Source: an uncultured Prevotella sp. (GTDB lineage: Bacteria; Bacteroidota; Bacteroidia; Bacteroidales; Bacteroidaceae). From it: 49,400 nucleotides of DNA. Positions 34,003-42,213 of this stretch are shown here, one piece after another. A program made the translations under genes and the position numbers. Below the pieces are notes generated by a model, which was not told the origin of the DNA, ran no database searches, and worked only from the letters and a program-made list of their open reading frames with translations. The stretch spans positions 1-49,400 of the forward strand of contig URQS01000022.1 in the NCBI GenBank assembly GCA_900550035.1, read 5' to 3'. Every line of letters starts with the position of its first letter. Position 1 is the stretch's first letter.

Positions 34003-35025
34003 ATGGCTAAATCAGAAGAACTTTCACTCGCTCAGGAGGGCAAGCTCAAGGCACTCCAGGCAGCGATGTCAAAGATAGAAAAGGACTTCGGCAAAGGCTC
34101 CATCATGAAGCTTGGTGACGAGCAGGTGGAGAATGTCGAGGTGATTCCTACTGGAAGTATTGGTCTTGACGCCGCACTCGGCGTAGGCGGATACCCGAAG
34201 GGACGTATTATAGAGATTTATGGTCCGGAGTCGTCTGGTAAGACTACACTCGCCATTCACGCTATTGCAGAGTCGCAGAAGGCTGGCGGCATCGCCGCCT
34301 TTATCGATGCAGAGCACGCTTTCGACCGTTTCTATGCGGCAAAGCTTGGCGTTGACGTCGACAACTTGTGGATTTCGCAGCCCGACAACGGCGAGCAGGC
34401 ACTTGAAATTGCCGATCAGCTCATCCGCTCGTCAGCCATCGACATCATCGTTATCGACTCTGTAGCTGCACTTACACCTAAGGCTGAGATTGAAGGCGAT
34501 ATGGGCGACAACAAGGTAGGACTCCAGGCGCGCCTCATGTCGCAGGCTCTGCGTAAGCTTACTTCTACAATCTCCAAGACCAACACCACATGTATCTTTA
34601 TCAACCAGCTGCGCGAGAAGATTGGCGTGATGTTCGGCAATCCCGAGACCACAACCGGTGGTAACGCTCTGAAGTTCTATGCATCAGTACGTCTTGACAT
34701 CCGTAAGGTTACGGGCATCAAGGACGGCGACCAGATTATAGGCAATCAGGTGCGCGTCAAGGTAATCAAGAACAAGGTGGCACCTCCGTTCCGCAAGACC
34801 GAGTTTGAGATTATGTTTGGCGAAGGCATATCTAAGGTAGGCGAGATAGTCGACCTCGGCGTAGAGTACGGCATCATCCAGAAGTCAGGCTCATGGTATT
34901 CGTACAACGGATCGAAGCTGGCACAGGGTCGCGACGCCACTAAGTCGCTGCTCAAGGACAATCCCGAACTCATGGACGAGCTTGAGGCACTCATCAAGCA
35001 GGCAATAGCCGACCACAGAGAATAG
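34003..35025 (+). CDS. recA: Recombinase RecA
   Basis: This 340-residue ATPase forms filaments on single-stranded DNA, drives strand exchange and activates SOS cleavage. Walker A is GPESSGKTT (74–82), Walker B IIVIDSVAAL (near 148–157), and the L2 loop area NPETTTGGNALKF (about 210–222) is intact. Length is normal. It has no recX neighbour here. No LexA-type box was recognised in the repeat-filled upstream region, so regulation is unclear. Confidence 0.99.
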   Translation: MAKSEELSLAQEGKLKALQAAMSKIEKDFGKGSIMKLGDEQVENVEVIPTGSIGLDAALGVGGYPKGRIIEIYGPESSGKTTLAIHAIAESQKAGGIAAFIDAEHAFDRFYAAKLGVDVDNLWISQPDNGEQALEIADQLIRSSAIDIIVIDSVAALTPKAEIEGDMGDNKVGLQARLMSQALRKLTSTISKTNTTCIFINQLREKIGVMFGNPETTTGGNALKFYASVRLDIRKVTGIKDGDQIIGNQVRVKVIKNKVAPPFRKTEFEIMFGEGISKVGEIVDLGVEYGIIQKSGSWYSYNGSKLAQGRDATKSLLKDNPELMDELEALIKQAIADHRE

Positions 35026-35032
35026 AATACAC

Positions 35033-35091
35033 AAAAAAAGAGATGGCAACACATTCAACCTAAGGGTTAGATGTGTTGTCATCTCTTTTTT
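35033..35091. terminator. Bidirectional terminator between recA and rpsU
   Basis: AAAAAAAGAGATGGCAACAC (35033–35052) pairs with the complementary GTGTTGTCATCTCTTTTTT stretch (35073–35091) with one G·T, A tract left and T tract right. It can serve recA on the plus strand and rpsU on the minus strand. The stretch 35093–35274 that follows shows nothing further that I recognise. Confidence 0.85.
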
Positions 35092-35274
35092 GCCATAACG
35101 TCATCGGCATCGTGCCGTTGTCGCAGGCTAATTTCTATGTATAAATGATTATATGTCTAAAGGGGAAATACACCTCCTGGTCCATCCGATCCGTCGCTGC
35201 ATTAGTGGCTTGCGCCATTCGTGCGTGTGCGCGGTCATTAAAGATTAATAATGTGAGAATGTGAGGGACGTGGA

Positions 35275-35466
35275 TTATTCCTCGTTAGCACGGAGCTGCT
35301 GAACATAGATAGCGTGCTCCATCTTGAGACGCTTCAAAACAGAAGGCTTGTTGTACTGCTGACGAGCGCGGAGCTCCTTTACAACACCTGTCTTTTCGAA
35401 TTTTCTCTTGAACTTCTTGAGTGCTCTTTCGATGTTCTCACCATCTTTTACTGGTACAATAATCAT
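35275..35466 (-). CDS. rpsU: 30S ribosomal protein S21
   Basis: This 63-residue protein begins MIIVPVKDGENIERALKKFK and continues KFEKTGVVKELRARQQYNKP, the standard S21 pattern. S21 sits on the 30S platform near the anti-Shine-Dalgarno end; in Bacteroidia it takes part in sequestering that region, which fits the weak use of Shine-Dalgarno sequences in the group. It is encoded downstream of rpmH on the same strand with a terminator between. Confidence 0.97.
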   Translation of the reverse strand: MIIVPVKDGENIERALKKFKRKFEKTGVVKELRARQQYNKPSVLKRLKMEHAIYVQQLRANEE

Positions 35467-35536
35467 TTTTTTTACTTTTTAATTAATTTGGTTATACATG
35501 TTTGCGGCATTATCCGCAAATCGTTGTGGGGTTAAT

Positions 35537-35590
35537 TTTTAAAAGCAGCAGACCGTCCACACCAAGCATGGTGTGGCCTGCCGCTTTTGT
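35537..35590 (-). terminator. Terminator of rpmH (minus strand)
   Basis: AAAAGCAGCAG and CTGCCGCTTTT pair as outer arms, and CCACACC/GGTGTGG as the inner stem. Read on the minus strand the hairpin ends in TTTTAAAAATT. rpsU must then have its own promoter or depend on read-through. Confidence 0.65.
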
Positions 35591-35641
35591 CGTCGCTACC
35601 GACTGGGTTTCACACCCTGCCGTTACAGTGCGTGCACCGGA

Positions 35642-35797
35642 TTATTTTCCGTGGTGCTCGTCAGATACTGTCAACTTCTTGCGGCCATGAGCGCGGCGAG
35701 AAGCCAACACGCGGCGACCATTCTTTGTAGCCATGCGCTCGCGGAAGCCATGCTTGTTTACGCGGCGACGATTGTGAGGCTGAAATGTTCTTTTCAT
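35642..35797 (-). CDS. rpmH: 50S ribosomal protein L34
   Basis: This 51-residue, highly basic protein reads MKRTFQPHNRRRVNKHGFRE and ends LTVSDEHHGK. The KRTFQPHNRRR start and GFRERMATKNGRRVLASRR core are diagnostic for L34. It is usually found near dnaA/rnpA in many phyla but stands with rpsU here. Confidence 0.97.
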   Translation of the reverse strand: MKRTFQPHNRRRVNKHGFRERMATKNGRRVLASRRAHGRKKLTVSDEHHGK

Positions 35798-35842
35798 TGT
35801 CTTATTTTAATTTATTTGTTATATGTTCACACTTTTGGGTTG

Positions 35843-35850
35843 CAAAATTA
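35843..35850 (-). promoter_or_regulatory. -7 box of rpmH
   Basis: The minus strand reads TAATTTTG, matching TAnnTTTG, 45 bases upstream of the L34 ATG. The 333-base divergent gap 35798–36130 holds this box and the efp box and nothing else that I recognise. Confidence 0.55.
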
Positions 35851-35972
35851 CTCATTATTTTTGAAACAACCAAGATTTAAAGTCCTTTTAGCCATGATTT
35901 TATGTATTTTTTTGGAAAAAAGCCTTTCTTTTCTCGCTGAATACGTATAATAATAAAAAAAACAACCGCCCA

Positions 35973-36005
35973 TTGCTCATTATTGAGTGAATTTCAGTAA
36001 CTTTG
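35973..36005 (+). promoter_or_regulatory. Promoter of efp
   Basis: TTG (35973–35975), 22 bases, then TAACTTTG (35998–36005). The leader is about 120 bases. Confidence 0.6.
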
Positions 36006-36130
36006 CATCGTCTTAACACAGACACACTCAAACACTTGGGCTGTTTACAGATATTTGCCCCGTGAATGAATGTAACGCGTAAGACAATCATTCGTAACGA
36101 ATAATTAATAATACAATAATATACACAGCA

Positions 36131-36697
36131 ATGATCAATTCACAAGACATCAAGATGGGAACTTGCATCCGTATGGATGGCAAGCTGTTCTTCGTCATCG
36201 ACTTCCTCCACGTTAAACCAGGTAAGGGCAACACATTTATGCGCGTTAAGCTTAAGAACGTTGTTGACGGCCGCGTGTTGGAGCGTCGTTTCGACATCTC
36301 TGAGAAGCTCGAGGATGTACGCGTAGAGCGTCGTCCGTACCAGTACCTTTACAAGGAGGGTGAGGACTATATCTTCATGAATCAGGAGACATACGACCAG
36401 ATTCCTATCTCTGGCAATCTTATCACAGGTGTTGATTTCATGAAGGAGAGCGACATCGTCGAGGTTGTTTCTGACGCTTCTACTGAGACTGTTCTCTTCG
36501 GTGAGATGCCGGTGAAGACCAATCTGCGCGTTACTCACTCTGAGCCGGGTATCAAGGGCGATACAGCTACAAACACTCTGAAGCCTGCTACTCTTGAGAC
36601 TGGCGTTGAGATTCGTGTACCTCTCTTCGTTAACGAGGGCGACCTTGTACAGGTTGACACACGCGACGGCAGCTATCTGCAGCGCGTTAAGGAGTAA
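36131..36697 (+). CDS. efp: Elongation factor P
   Basis: This 188-residue, tRNA-shaped protein relieves ribosome stalling at polyproline. The N-terminal KOW-like domain has the tip loop VKPGKGNTFMRVK (28–40) with Lys32 at the modification site. The OB domains follow (YIFMNQETYDQI; EPGIKGDTATNTLKPATLETG). The usual tip form PGKGxAFVRxK is changed to PGKGNTFMRVK. The gene stands alone behind its own promoter and is followed by a repeat-filled 175-base gap. Confidence 0.97.
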   Translation: MINSQDIKMGTCIRMDGKLFFVIDFLHVKPGKGNTFMRVKLKNVVDGRVLERRFDISEKLEDVRVERRPYQYLYKEGEDYIFMNQETYDQIPISGNLITGVDFMKESDIVEVVSDASTETVLFGEMPVKTNLRVTHSEPGIKGDTATNTLKPATLETGVEIRVPLFVNEGDLVQVDTRDGSYLQRVKE

Positions 36698-36719
36698 GAG
36701 ACTCTTGACAGTAAAGAGC

Positions 36720-36865
36720 TTTTAAAGGTAAAATAGTAAAAGAGTAAAAAAGTAAAAAGCATTTGGGATGACGTTATGCGTATGCCCCATAATAGTGCTT
36801 TCTACTTTTTTACTCTTTTTCGTTTTACACATTCCACTTTTCACTTTTCGTTTTTCACTTTTCTC
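36720..36865. repeat. GTAAAAGA / TTTTACTC inverted arrays between efp and the glycosyltransferase gene
   Basis: AAAAGAGTAAAAAAGTAAAA (from about 36738) is matched about 50 bases later by the complement CTACTTTTTTACTCTTTTT (36801–36819), then by CACTTTTC units up to 36865. The array ends about 8 bases before the next ATG. Confidence 0.75.
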
Positions 36866-36872
36866 TTAAACC

Positions 36873-37886
36873 ATGAAGTTCAGTTTTATAATTCCAGTAT
36901 ACAATCGTCCTGATGAAGTTGACGAGTTGCTCGACAGCCTCACACGGCAGAAGCTGACCGATTTTGAGGTGATAGTAGTAGAGGACGGTTCGGCTGTACC
37001 ATGCCAAGACGTGTGCAATAAATATGCCGACAGACTCGACCTTCACTACTTTGCCAAGCCCAACAGCGGACCCGGTCAGAGTCGCAACTACGGTGTGGAG
37101 CGTGCCAAGGGCGAATACGTGCTCATTCTCGATTCCGACGTGGTGCTGCCCGAGAACTATCTCGTGGCTGTCAATGCCGAGTTGCAGCGCGAGGAGGCTG
37201 ATGCGTTCGGCGGCCCCGATTCTGCCCACCCGTCATTCACCGATACCCAGAAGGCGATTAGCTATTCCATGACGTCGTTCTTCACCACAGGAGGCATACG
37301 AGGAGGCAAGAAGAAGCTCGACAAGTTCTATCCGCGATCGTTCAATATGGGTGTGCGTCGTGACGTGTACGAGCGTTTGGGCGGATTCTCCAAGATGCGC
37401 TTCGGCGAAGACATCGACTTCTCTATCCGCATATTCAAGGCTGGTTGCCGTTGCCGTCTGTTCCCCGAGGCGTGGGTTTGGCACAAGCGTCGCACCGATT
37501 TCCGCAAGTTCTTCCGTCAGGTGTACAATTCCGGCATTGCACGCATCAATCTTTACAAGAAATATCCCGAATCTTTGAAGCTCGTACACATGCTTCCTAT
37601 GGTGTTCACGGTAGGCGTTCTCGCCATGCTTCTGCTCTGTCTGGTGCTGTTGGTTGTCAGTCCGGCGTTGGCATGGATTCCACTTGTTCCGCTGGCGCTC
37701 TACTGTGTGCTGATATTCGTAGATTCGTCGTGCGTGAACCGTAGCATAAAAATAGGTTTCCTCAGCATTATCTCAGCCTACATACAGCTAATGGGCTACG
37801 GCTTCGGATTCATAGAGTCGTGGTGGAAACGCTGTGTTAGAGGTAAGTCGGAGTTCTCTGCCTTTGAAAAAACCTTTTACAAATGA
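36873..37886 (+). CDS. Family 2 glycosyltransferase
   Basis: The 337-residue protein has an N-terminal GT-A domain with FSFIIPVYNRP (3–13), VVEDGS (35–40), GPGQSRNYGVERAKGEY and the metal-binding DSD at 87–89. The acceptor-side GEDIDFSIRIFKAG is near residues 172–185. Two membrane segments lie about 240–290, so the enzyme is probably anchored to the inner membrane. It transfers a sugar from a nucleotide sugar to an unknown lipid or glycan acceptor. Its stop overlaps the radC start (ATGA), which makes them translationally coupled. Confidence 0.9.
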   Translation: MKFSFIIPVYNRPDEVDELLDSLTRQKLTDFEVIVVEDGSAVPCQDVCNKYADRLDLHYFAKPNSGPGQSRNYGVERAKGEYVLILDSDVVLPENYLVAVNAELQREEADAFGGPDSAHPSFTDTQKAISYSMTSFFTTGGIRGGKKKLDKFYPRSFNMGVRRDVYERLGGFSKMRFGEDIDFSIRIFKAGCRCRLFPEAWVWHKRRTDFRKFFRQVYNSGIARINLYKKYPESLKLVHMLPMVFTVGVLAMLLLCLVLLVVSPALAWIPLVPLALYCVLIFVDSSCVNRSIKIGFLSIISAYIQLMGYGFGFIESWWKRCVRGKSEFSAFEKTFYK

Positions 37887-38569
37887 GCAGTTTCTCCATC
37901 TCCCAGTGGGCTGAAGAGGACAAACCGCGTGAGAAACTCATGGCGAAGGGTCCTGCGGCATTGTCCGATTCCGAACTGCTTGCCATTCTTATCGGGTCCG
38001 GTTCGACCAAGGAGAGCGCTGTAGGATTGATGCAACGCATACTTGCCGACTGTGATAACAACCTCAATACGCTTGGAAAGATGTCGCTCAACGAGCTGAT
38101 GAGCTACAACGGCATTGGTGAGGCGAAGGCCATAACGATAATCGCCGCTTGCGAATTGGGCAAGCGGCGACAGGCTGTAGGTGCAGCTGAGCGACCCGAT
38201 ATGGGTTCTGCCATGGCGGTATATGAGTATATGTTGCCCAAGATGCAAGACCTCGATACCGAAGAGGCGTGGGTATTGCTGATGAACCAGCGCATGCGGC
38301 TCATCAAGGCGGTGCGGCTCTCGCACGGCGGACTCTCGGAAACGGCTGTCGATGTGCGCATCATTCTGCGCGAAGCGTTGCTCAACAACGCCACCGTCAT
38401 AACCCTTGTCCACAACCATCCTTCGGGCAACACCCGGCCCAGCGGCGACGACGACCGTCTGACACTACGCCTGAAGAAGGCATGCGAAACCATGCGTATA
38501 TATTTGGTCGACCATGTCATCGTCACCGACGGACGCTATTTCAGTTATTCGGAAGAAGGAAAATTATGA
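37883..38569 (+). CDS. radC: RadC family JAB-domain protein
   Basis: The 228-residue protein has an N-terminal helix-hairpin-helix region (about 25–90, NELMSYNGIGEAKA) and a C-terminal MPN/JAMM metalloprotease-like domain. The zinc motif HNHPSG is at 177–182, with the downstream Asp (SGDDD, 187–191) and the conserved ETAVDVRIILREAL. Despite its name the family's function is not settled; a role in DNA repair has been doubted. It starts inside the last codon of the glycosyltransferase gene. Confidence 0.93.
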   Translation: MSSFSISQWAEEDKPREKLMAKGPAALSDSELLAILIGSGSTKESAVGLMQRILADCDNNLNTLGKMSLNELMSYNGIGEAKAITIIAACELGKRRQAVGAAERPDMGSAMAVYEYMLPKMQDLDTEEAWVLLMNQRMRLIKAVRLSHGGLSETAVDVRIILREALLNNATVITLVHNHPSGNTRPSGDDDRLTLRLKKACETMRIYLVDHVIVTDGRYFSYSEEGKL

Positions 38570-38600
38570 TATCCAAGGGGTGTCAAGAGTCTAAGCAACA

Positions 38601-38645
38601 CGCCCCGAAGGGGCAGAAGCACATAGCCCAGGGCAACACCCTGGG
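38601..38645. repeat. Two GC-rich REP-type palindromes
   Basis: CGCCCCGAAGGGGC (38601–38614) and CCCAGGGCAACACCCTGGG (38627–38645). The second is of the AGCCCAGGGCAACGCCCTGGG type, seen repeatedly in many bacterial genomes and often linked to REP-associated transposases. Confidence 0.65.
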
Positions 38646-38668
38646 GTAATAAACCACCAAAAACAATG

Positions 38669-38721
38669 CGCCCTGTAAGGGCAAAAGCGTTAATCGTCAA
38701 TGCTTTTGCCCTTACAGGGCG
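38669..38721. repeat. Perfect REP-like palindrome with 20-bp arms
   Basis: CGCCCTGTAAGGGCAAAAGC (38669–38688) and its exact complement (38702–38721) enclose a 13-base loop. It is related to the palindrome at 4079–4139 (shared GCGCCCTG-AAG and AAAGC-TTAA). Confidence 0.85.
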
Positions 38722-38743
38722 TATTGATTACTACGTCTATTTA

Positions 38744-38918
38744 GAGAGTGTGTCAAAATAGGAGTTAGAGGAAGTTAAGAAGAAGTTAATCCATCTACGA
38801 TGGATGGAAGTTAACAGACAAATGCTTTATTTTCAGCAATTTATACATATGTCCGCTAACTTCTGTTAACTTCGGGCGAAGCCCAAACTTCTTTTAACTT
38901 CTATTTTGACACACTCTC
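38744..38918. mobile_element. MITE-like element with 18-bp terminal inverted repeats
   Basis: GAGAGTGTGTCAAAATAG (38744–38761) and its exact complement (38901–38918) bound 175 bases with no reading frame. Inside are further inverted blocks (GAAGTTAACAG / CTGTTAACTTC). The termini look like transposon ends, and the size fits a miniature non-autonomous element. No target duplication was certain. It is followed by a TGGGCTTTCAGCCC palindrome near 38928–38942. Confidence 0.65.
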
Positions 38919-38971
38919 CTATGTGCAATTTGGGCTTTCAGCCCGCGTCTCTTTAACTTAGATTCCCTCTT

Positions 38972-40432
38972 CTATGCCTTCTTATATTTCTTCATCCACA
39001 TTCCAAACCATGCAGCAGCAATCACGAGGGCTGCTGCTCCAATCGCATAGCTTACGCCAAGCGGTAGTCCGAATGCGGTCTTCGACACAGCGAGGAACGT
39101 CGTACATACGCAGGTCATGAACAGAGCCGGTATGAGCGTGATGACATATGGCTTCTTTTCGCGTGCAAGATAAACGGTGATGCTCCACAGCGTGAATACC
39201 GACAGCGTCTGGTTGGCCCATCCGAAGTACTGCCATATCGTGTTGAAGCCGTCGGGATTGCTGATTTGCCATATAAGCAGGGCGAACGATGCTACGAACA
39301 GCGGAATGCAGATGTACAGACGATTGGCTTTGGGGAGCTGGTTTATCTTCAAAGCCTGCGCAACGATGAGTCGTGCAGAGCGGAAAGCCGTGTCGCCACT
39401 CGTGATAGGAGCAGCCACAACGCCCAGCATAGCCAGTATTCCGCCCAGCACACCGAGCCAGTCGTTGCACACGAGATTGACAACCATCGGGGCTGACGTG
39501 TGGTATCCGTTGGCTGCTCCACCTGCAATCTGCTCGTAGCCCGGCTGAGGAGCGTCGTAGAAGAACCACATAGCCACCGTAGCCCAAACCAGAGCCACCA
39601 TGCCCTCAGTAATCATAGCGCCGTAGAATATGGGGCGTCCCTTGCGTTCCGACTTCAGGCAGCGAGCCATCAGCGGACTCTGCGTAGCGTGAAAACCGCT
39701 TATTGCGCCACAGGCTATAGTGATGAAGAGGCAGGGGAAGATGCTGTCGGTGAAGCCCGCAGGGTCAGTCTTCTGTCCCATATTGCCCAGTCCGTCCCAC
39801 AGTTCGGGCAGAACGGGCATCTTCACGAACAGCATCACCACCAGGGCTACAGCCATAAACAGCAGCGAGAACGAGAATACGGGGTATATCTTGCCGATAA
39901 TCTTGTCGATAGGCAGCATTGTAGCCACGATGTAGTAGGCGAAGATAACGCCCATCCACATAACCTTCGAACCGCCCATGTGTCCCAATATCTCAGCCGG
40001 ACTGTACACGAACACCGTTCCGACCATAATAAGCAGGAATACGGCAAACACCAGCAGCACCTTGGCAGCGGCACCTCCGAGATACTGGCGTACAAGCGAC
40101 GGCAGGTCGCTGCCGCCATTGCGCAGCGACAACATGCCCGAAAGGTAGTCGTGAACGGCTCCTGCAAAGATGCATCCGAATATAATCCACAGATAAGCCA
40201 CGGGTCCGAACTTGGCTCCCATGATGGCTCCGAAGATAGGGCCGGTGCCCGCAATGTTCAGGAACTGTATCATGAACACCTTCCAGTAGGGCATCGCCAC
40301 GTAGTCGATGCCGTCGGCTTTGGCTATAGCAGGGGTAGGGCGGTCGTCGGGAGCGAACACACGCTCTACGAAACGGCCATAGATTGCGTAGCCCAATACG
40401 AGGGCTGCAAGACAAATCACAAATGTTATCAT
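38972..40432 (-). CDS. cstA: Carbon starvation protein A (peptide/pyruvate transporter family)
   Basis: This 486-residue inner-membrane protein has about 13–15 hydrophobic segments. The family signature at the N-terminus is intact: GRFVERVFAPDDRPTPA (25–41), GIDYVAMPYWKVFMIQFLNI (46–65) and AGTGPIFGAIMGAKFGP (66–82). CstA-type proteins transport peptides or pyruvate by proton symport. This is the shorter form, about 200 residues less than E. coli CstA (701 residues). The neighbouring ATPase gene is divergent, and a minus-strand -7 box stands 28 bases upstream. Confidence 0.95.
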   Translation of the reverse strand: MITFVICLAALVLGYAIYGRFVERVFAPDDRPTPAIAKADGIDYVAMPYWKVFMIQFLNIAGTGPIFGAIMGAKFGPVAYLWIIFGCIFAGAVHDYLSGMLSLRNGGSDLPSLVRQYLGGAAAKVLLVFAVFLLIMVGTVFVYSPAEILGHMGGSKVMWMGVIFAYYIVATMLPIDKIIGKIYPVFSFSLLFMAVALVVMLFVKMPVLPELWDGLGNMGQKTDPAGFTDSIFPCLFITIACGAISGFHATQSPLMARCLKSERKGRPIFYGAMITEGMVALVWATVAMWFFYDAPQPGYEQIAGGAANGYHTSAPMVVNLVCNDWLGVLGGILAMLGVVAAPITSGDTAFRSARLIVAQALKINQLPKANRLYICIPLFVASFALLIWQISNPDGFNTIWQYFGWANQTLSVFTLWSITVYLAREKKPYVITLIPALFMTCVCTTFLAVSKTAFGLPLGVSYAIGAAALVIAAAWFGMWMKKYKKA

Positions 40433-40459
40433 TTCTTACTTGTTTTTAGTTGCACCGTG

Positions 40460-40467
40460 CAAAAGTA
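40460..40467 (-). promoter_or_regulatory. -7 box of cstA
   Basis: The minus strand reads TACTTTTG, matching TAnnTTTG, 28 bases upstream of the cstA ATG (40432). Confidence 0.55.
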
Positions 40468-40569
40468 TAACTTTTTTGTGAGAAATGATAATGAATTGAC
40501 AATATAAAAACGCCAACTGCGGAAATGCGGATTTTATTCCGGTGTTTTTGTTAATTATGTGTTAAAATG

Positions 40570-40622
40570 ACGTTTATTCCGCCCCGAGTGGTTTAAAACA
40601 GCAGTTCGGAGCGGAATAAACG
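40570..40622. repeat. 17-bp inverted repeat upstream of the ATPase gene
   Basis: CGTTTATTCCGCCCCGA (40570–40586) matches the complement of TCGGAGCGGAATAAACG (40606–40622) with one mismatch. The right arm is followed by CATTTTTG, so it may be a terminator or a regulatory site. It lies about 33 bases before the -7 box of the ATPase gene. Confidence 0.6.
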
Positions 40623-40654
40623 CATTTTTGTTATGCAATTTGGAGATGTTTTGT

Positions 40655-40662
40655 TATATTTG
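40655..40662 (+). promoter_or_regulatory. -7 box of the ATPase gene
   Basis: TATATTTG matches TAnnTTTG, 24 bases before the ATG at 40687. A start further left at 40633 would precede this promoter, which supports 40687. Confidence 0.55.
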
Positions 40663-40686
40663 CAATATCAACAAAATAAGAATACT

Positions 40687-42123
40687 ATGTGTGAGATTAT
40701 AGGACGCAAAAAGGAAATAGCCGAATTGCGACGCTACTACAACAGTGGGCGTGCGGAATTTGTTGCCGTTTATGGCCGCCGTCGTGTGGGCAAGACATTT
40801 CTTGTGGATGAGGTGTTCCATGATAATATGGTGTTTCATCACACGGGATTGTCGCCATACGACCGTCATCGTAAGACTTCCTTGAAAAGCCAGTTGCAGA
40901 ACTTCTATTTCTCGCTCCTACGTCATGGTATGGAGAATGTCCAACCTCCAACATCGTGGATGGAAGCATTCTTTATGCTCGAACGCTTTCTTGAAACCTG
41001 CGACAATGGCACACGCCAAGTGGTATTCATCGACGAATTGCCATGGATGGACACTGTGCGTTCGGGATTCATGACAGCACTCGAAGCCTTTTGGAACGGT
41101 TGGGGCAACACCCGTCACAATTTGCTTCTTGTCGTGTGCGGCTCAGCAACATCATGGATGCTCGACAACATCATAAACAATAAGGGTGGGCTGTATGGAC
41201 GACTTACTGGCGAGATGAAATTGTCGCCATTCACACTGAAGGAGTGCGACGAGTTTTTCAAGTGCCGTGGCATAAAGATGTCAAAATACAATGTCCTGCA
41301 AGCTTATATGGCATTGGGCGGTATTCCGTTTTACTTGAACATGTTCAATGCTGCCTATAGTCTGCCGCAGAACATCGATTCACTGTTTTTTGAACGCAAC
41401 GCCAAGTTGGGTGACGAGTTCGACCGGCTGTTCAATTCCATATTCGACAATGCCGACGACTGTATGAAGATTGTGCGTCTGTTGGGTACGCGCCATTCTG
41501 GATACACCCGAAAAGAGATTGTGCAGAAAACCGGACTTAGCTCTAATGGCGACCTGACCAAAATGTTAAAGGCACTTGTTGGTAGCGACTTTGTTGTGAA
41601 GTACGTTCCCTTTGGAGCTTCATCGCGCGACGAGCATTACAAACTTATTGATTCCTTCTGTTGGTTCTGGTTGCATTTCAAGGAGAGCAAGCGCATTACG
41701 CAGCCTGATTATTGGCAATGTCATGTCAAGGAAAGTGAAATATCGGCATGGCGGGGCATTGCATTCGAGGAAGTTTGCCTACGACATATTTCACAAATCA
41801 AGAATGCATTGAACATCGGTGGAGTATCAACCAACGAATCGGCTTACACAGTCCGAGATGGCGAACAAGGCGGTATGCAGATAGACCTGCTTATTGAACG
41901 TGCCGACGATGTGGTAAATGTATGTGAGATGAAGTTCTATCGAATGCCCTTTGCCGTGACAAAATCCTATGCCCAGACACTTGCTGCCCGTATGCAATAT
42001 CTTGAAGGGAAATATCCCTCGCTAACGTTCCACCTTACATATATAGGTAGTACGGAACTTGTACATAATGAATATTCCGACATCTTTACTTCAGTTGTCA
42101 CAGCCGACGAATTGTTTGTATAG
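40687..42123 (+). CDS. Archaeal-type AAA ATPase with C-terminal DUF234-like domain
   Basis: The 478-residue protein starts at 40687 (MCEIIGRKKEIAELRRYY), the usual start of this family. Walker A is GRRRVGKT (30–37) and Walker B is VVFIDELPWMD (about 112–122). The sensor area is VVCGSATSWML. A winged-helix segment follows (YTRKEIVQKTGLSSNGDLTKMLK), and the C-terminal DUF234-like part contains D-(x)n-EMKFYRMPF, which looks like a PD-(D/E)XK nuclease-like remnant. Proteins of this type are common in Bacteroidales and archaea and are of unknown function. It stands alone between cstA and a bidirectional terminator. Confidence 0.88.
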   Translation: MCEIIGRKKEIAELRRYYNSGRAEFVAVYGRRRVGKTFLVDEVFHDNMVFHHTGLSPYDRHRKTSLKSQLQNFYFSLLRHGMENVQPPTSWMEAFFMLERFLETCDNGTRQVVFIDELPWMDTVRSGFMTALEAFWNGWGNTRHNLLLVVCGSATSWMLDNIINNKGGLYGRLTGEMKLSPFTLKECDEFFKCRGIKMSKYNVLQAYMALGGIPFYLNMFNAAYSLPQNIDSLFFERNAKLGDEFDRLFNSIFDNADDCMKIVRLLGTRHSGYTRKEIVQKTGLSSNGDLTKMLKALVGSDFVVKYVPFGASSRDEHYKLIDSFCWFWLHFKESKRITQPDYWQCHVKESEISAWRGIAFEEVCLRHISQIKNALNIGGVSTNESAYTVRDGEQGGMQIDLLIERADDVVNVCEMKFYRMPFAVTKSYAQTLAARMQYLEGKYPSLTFHLTYIGSTELVHNEYSDIFTSVVTADELFV

Positions 42124-42127
42124 CAAA

Positions 42128-42183
42128 AAAAGAAAGCGTACATCCCTTACCAATCGCGTGGTAGGAGTATACGCTTTCTTTAT
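42128..42183. terminator. Bidirectional terminator between the ATPase and susD genes
   Basis: AAAGAAAGCGTA pairs with TATACGCTTTCTTT, with a further CTTACCA/TGGTAG stem, A tract left and T tract right. Confidence 0.85.
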
Positions 42184-42213
42184 TTTAGTCTATTTATATT
42201 CTGTTACTATGTA

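Noticed and set aside
35093..35274. RNA gene between recA and rpsU
   Set aside because: No tRNA-like or other recognisable fold, no promoter box, and the stretch lies between converging genes.
39500..40507. A 335-codon plus-strand frame opposite cstA
   Set aside because: CstA on the minus strand is complete with family signatures; the plus frame is polar low-complexity sequence.
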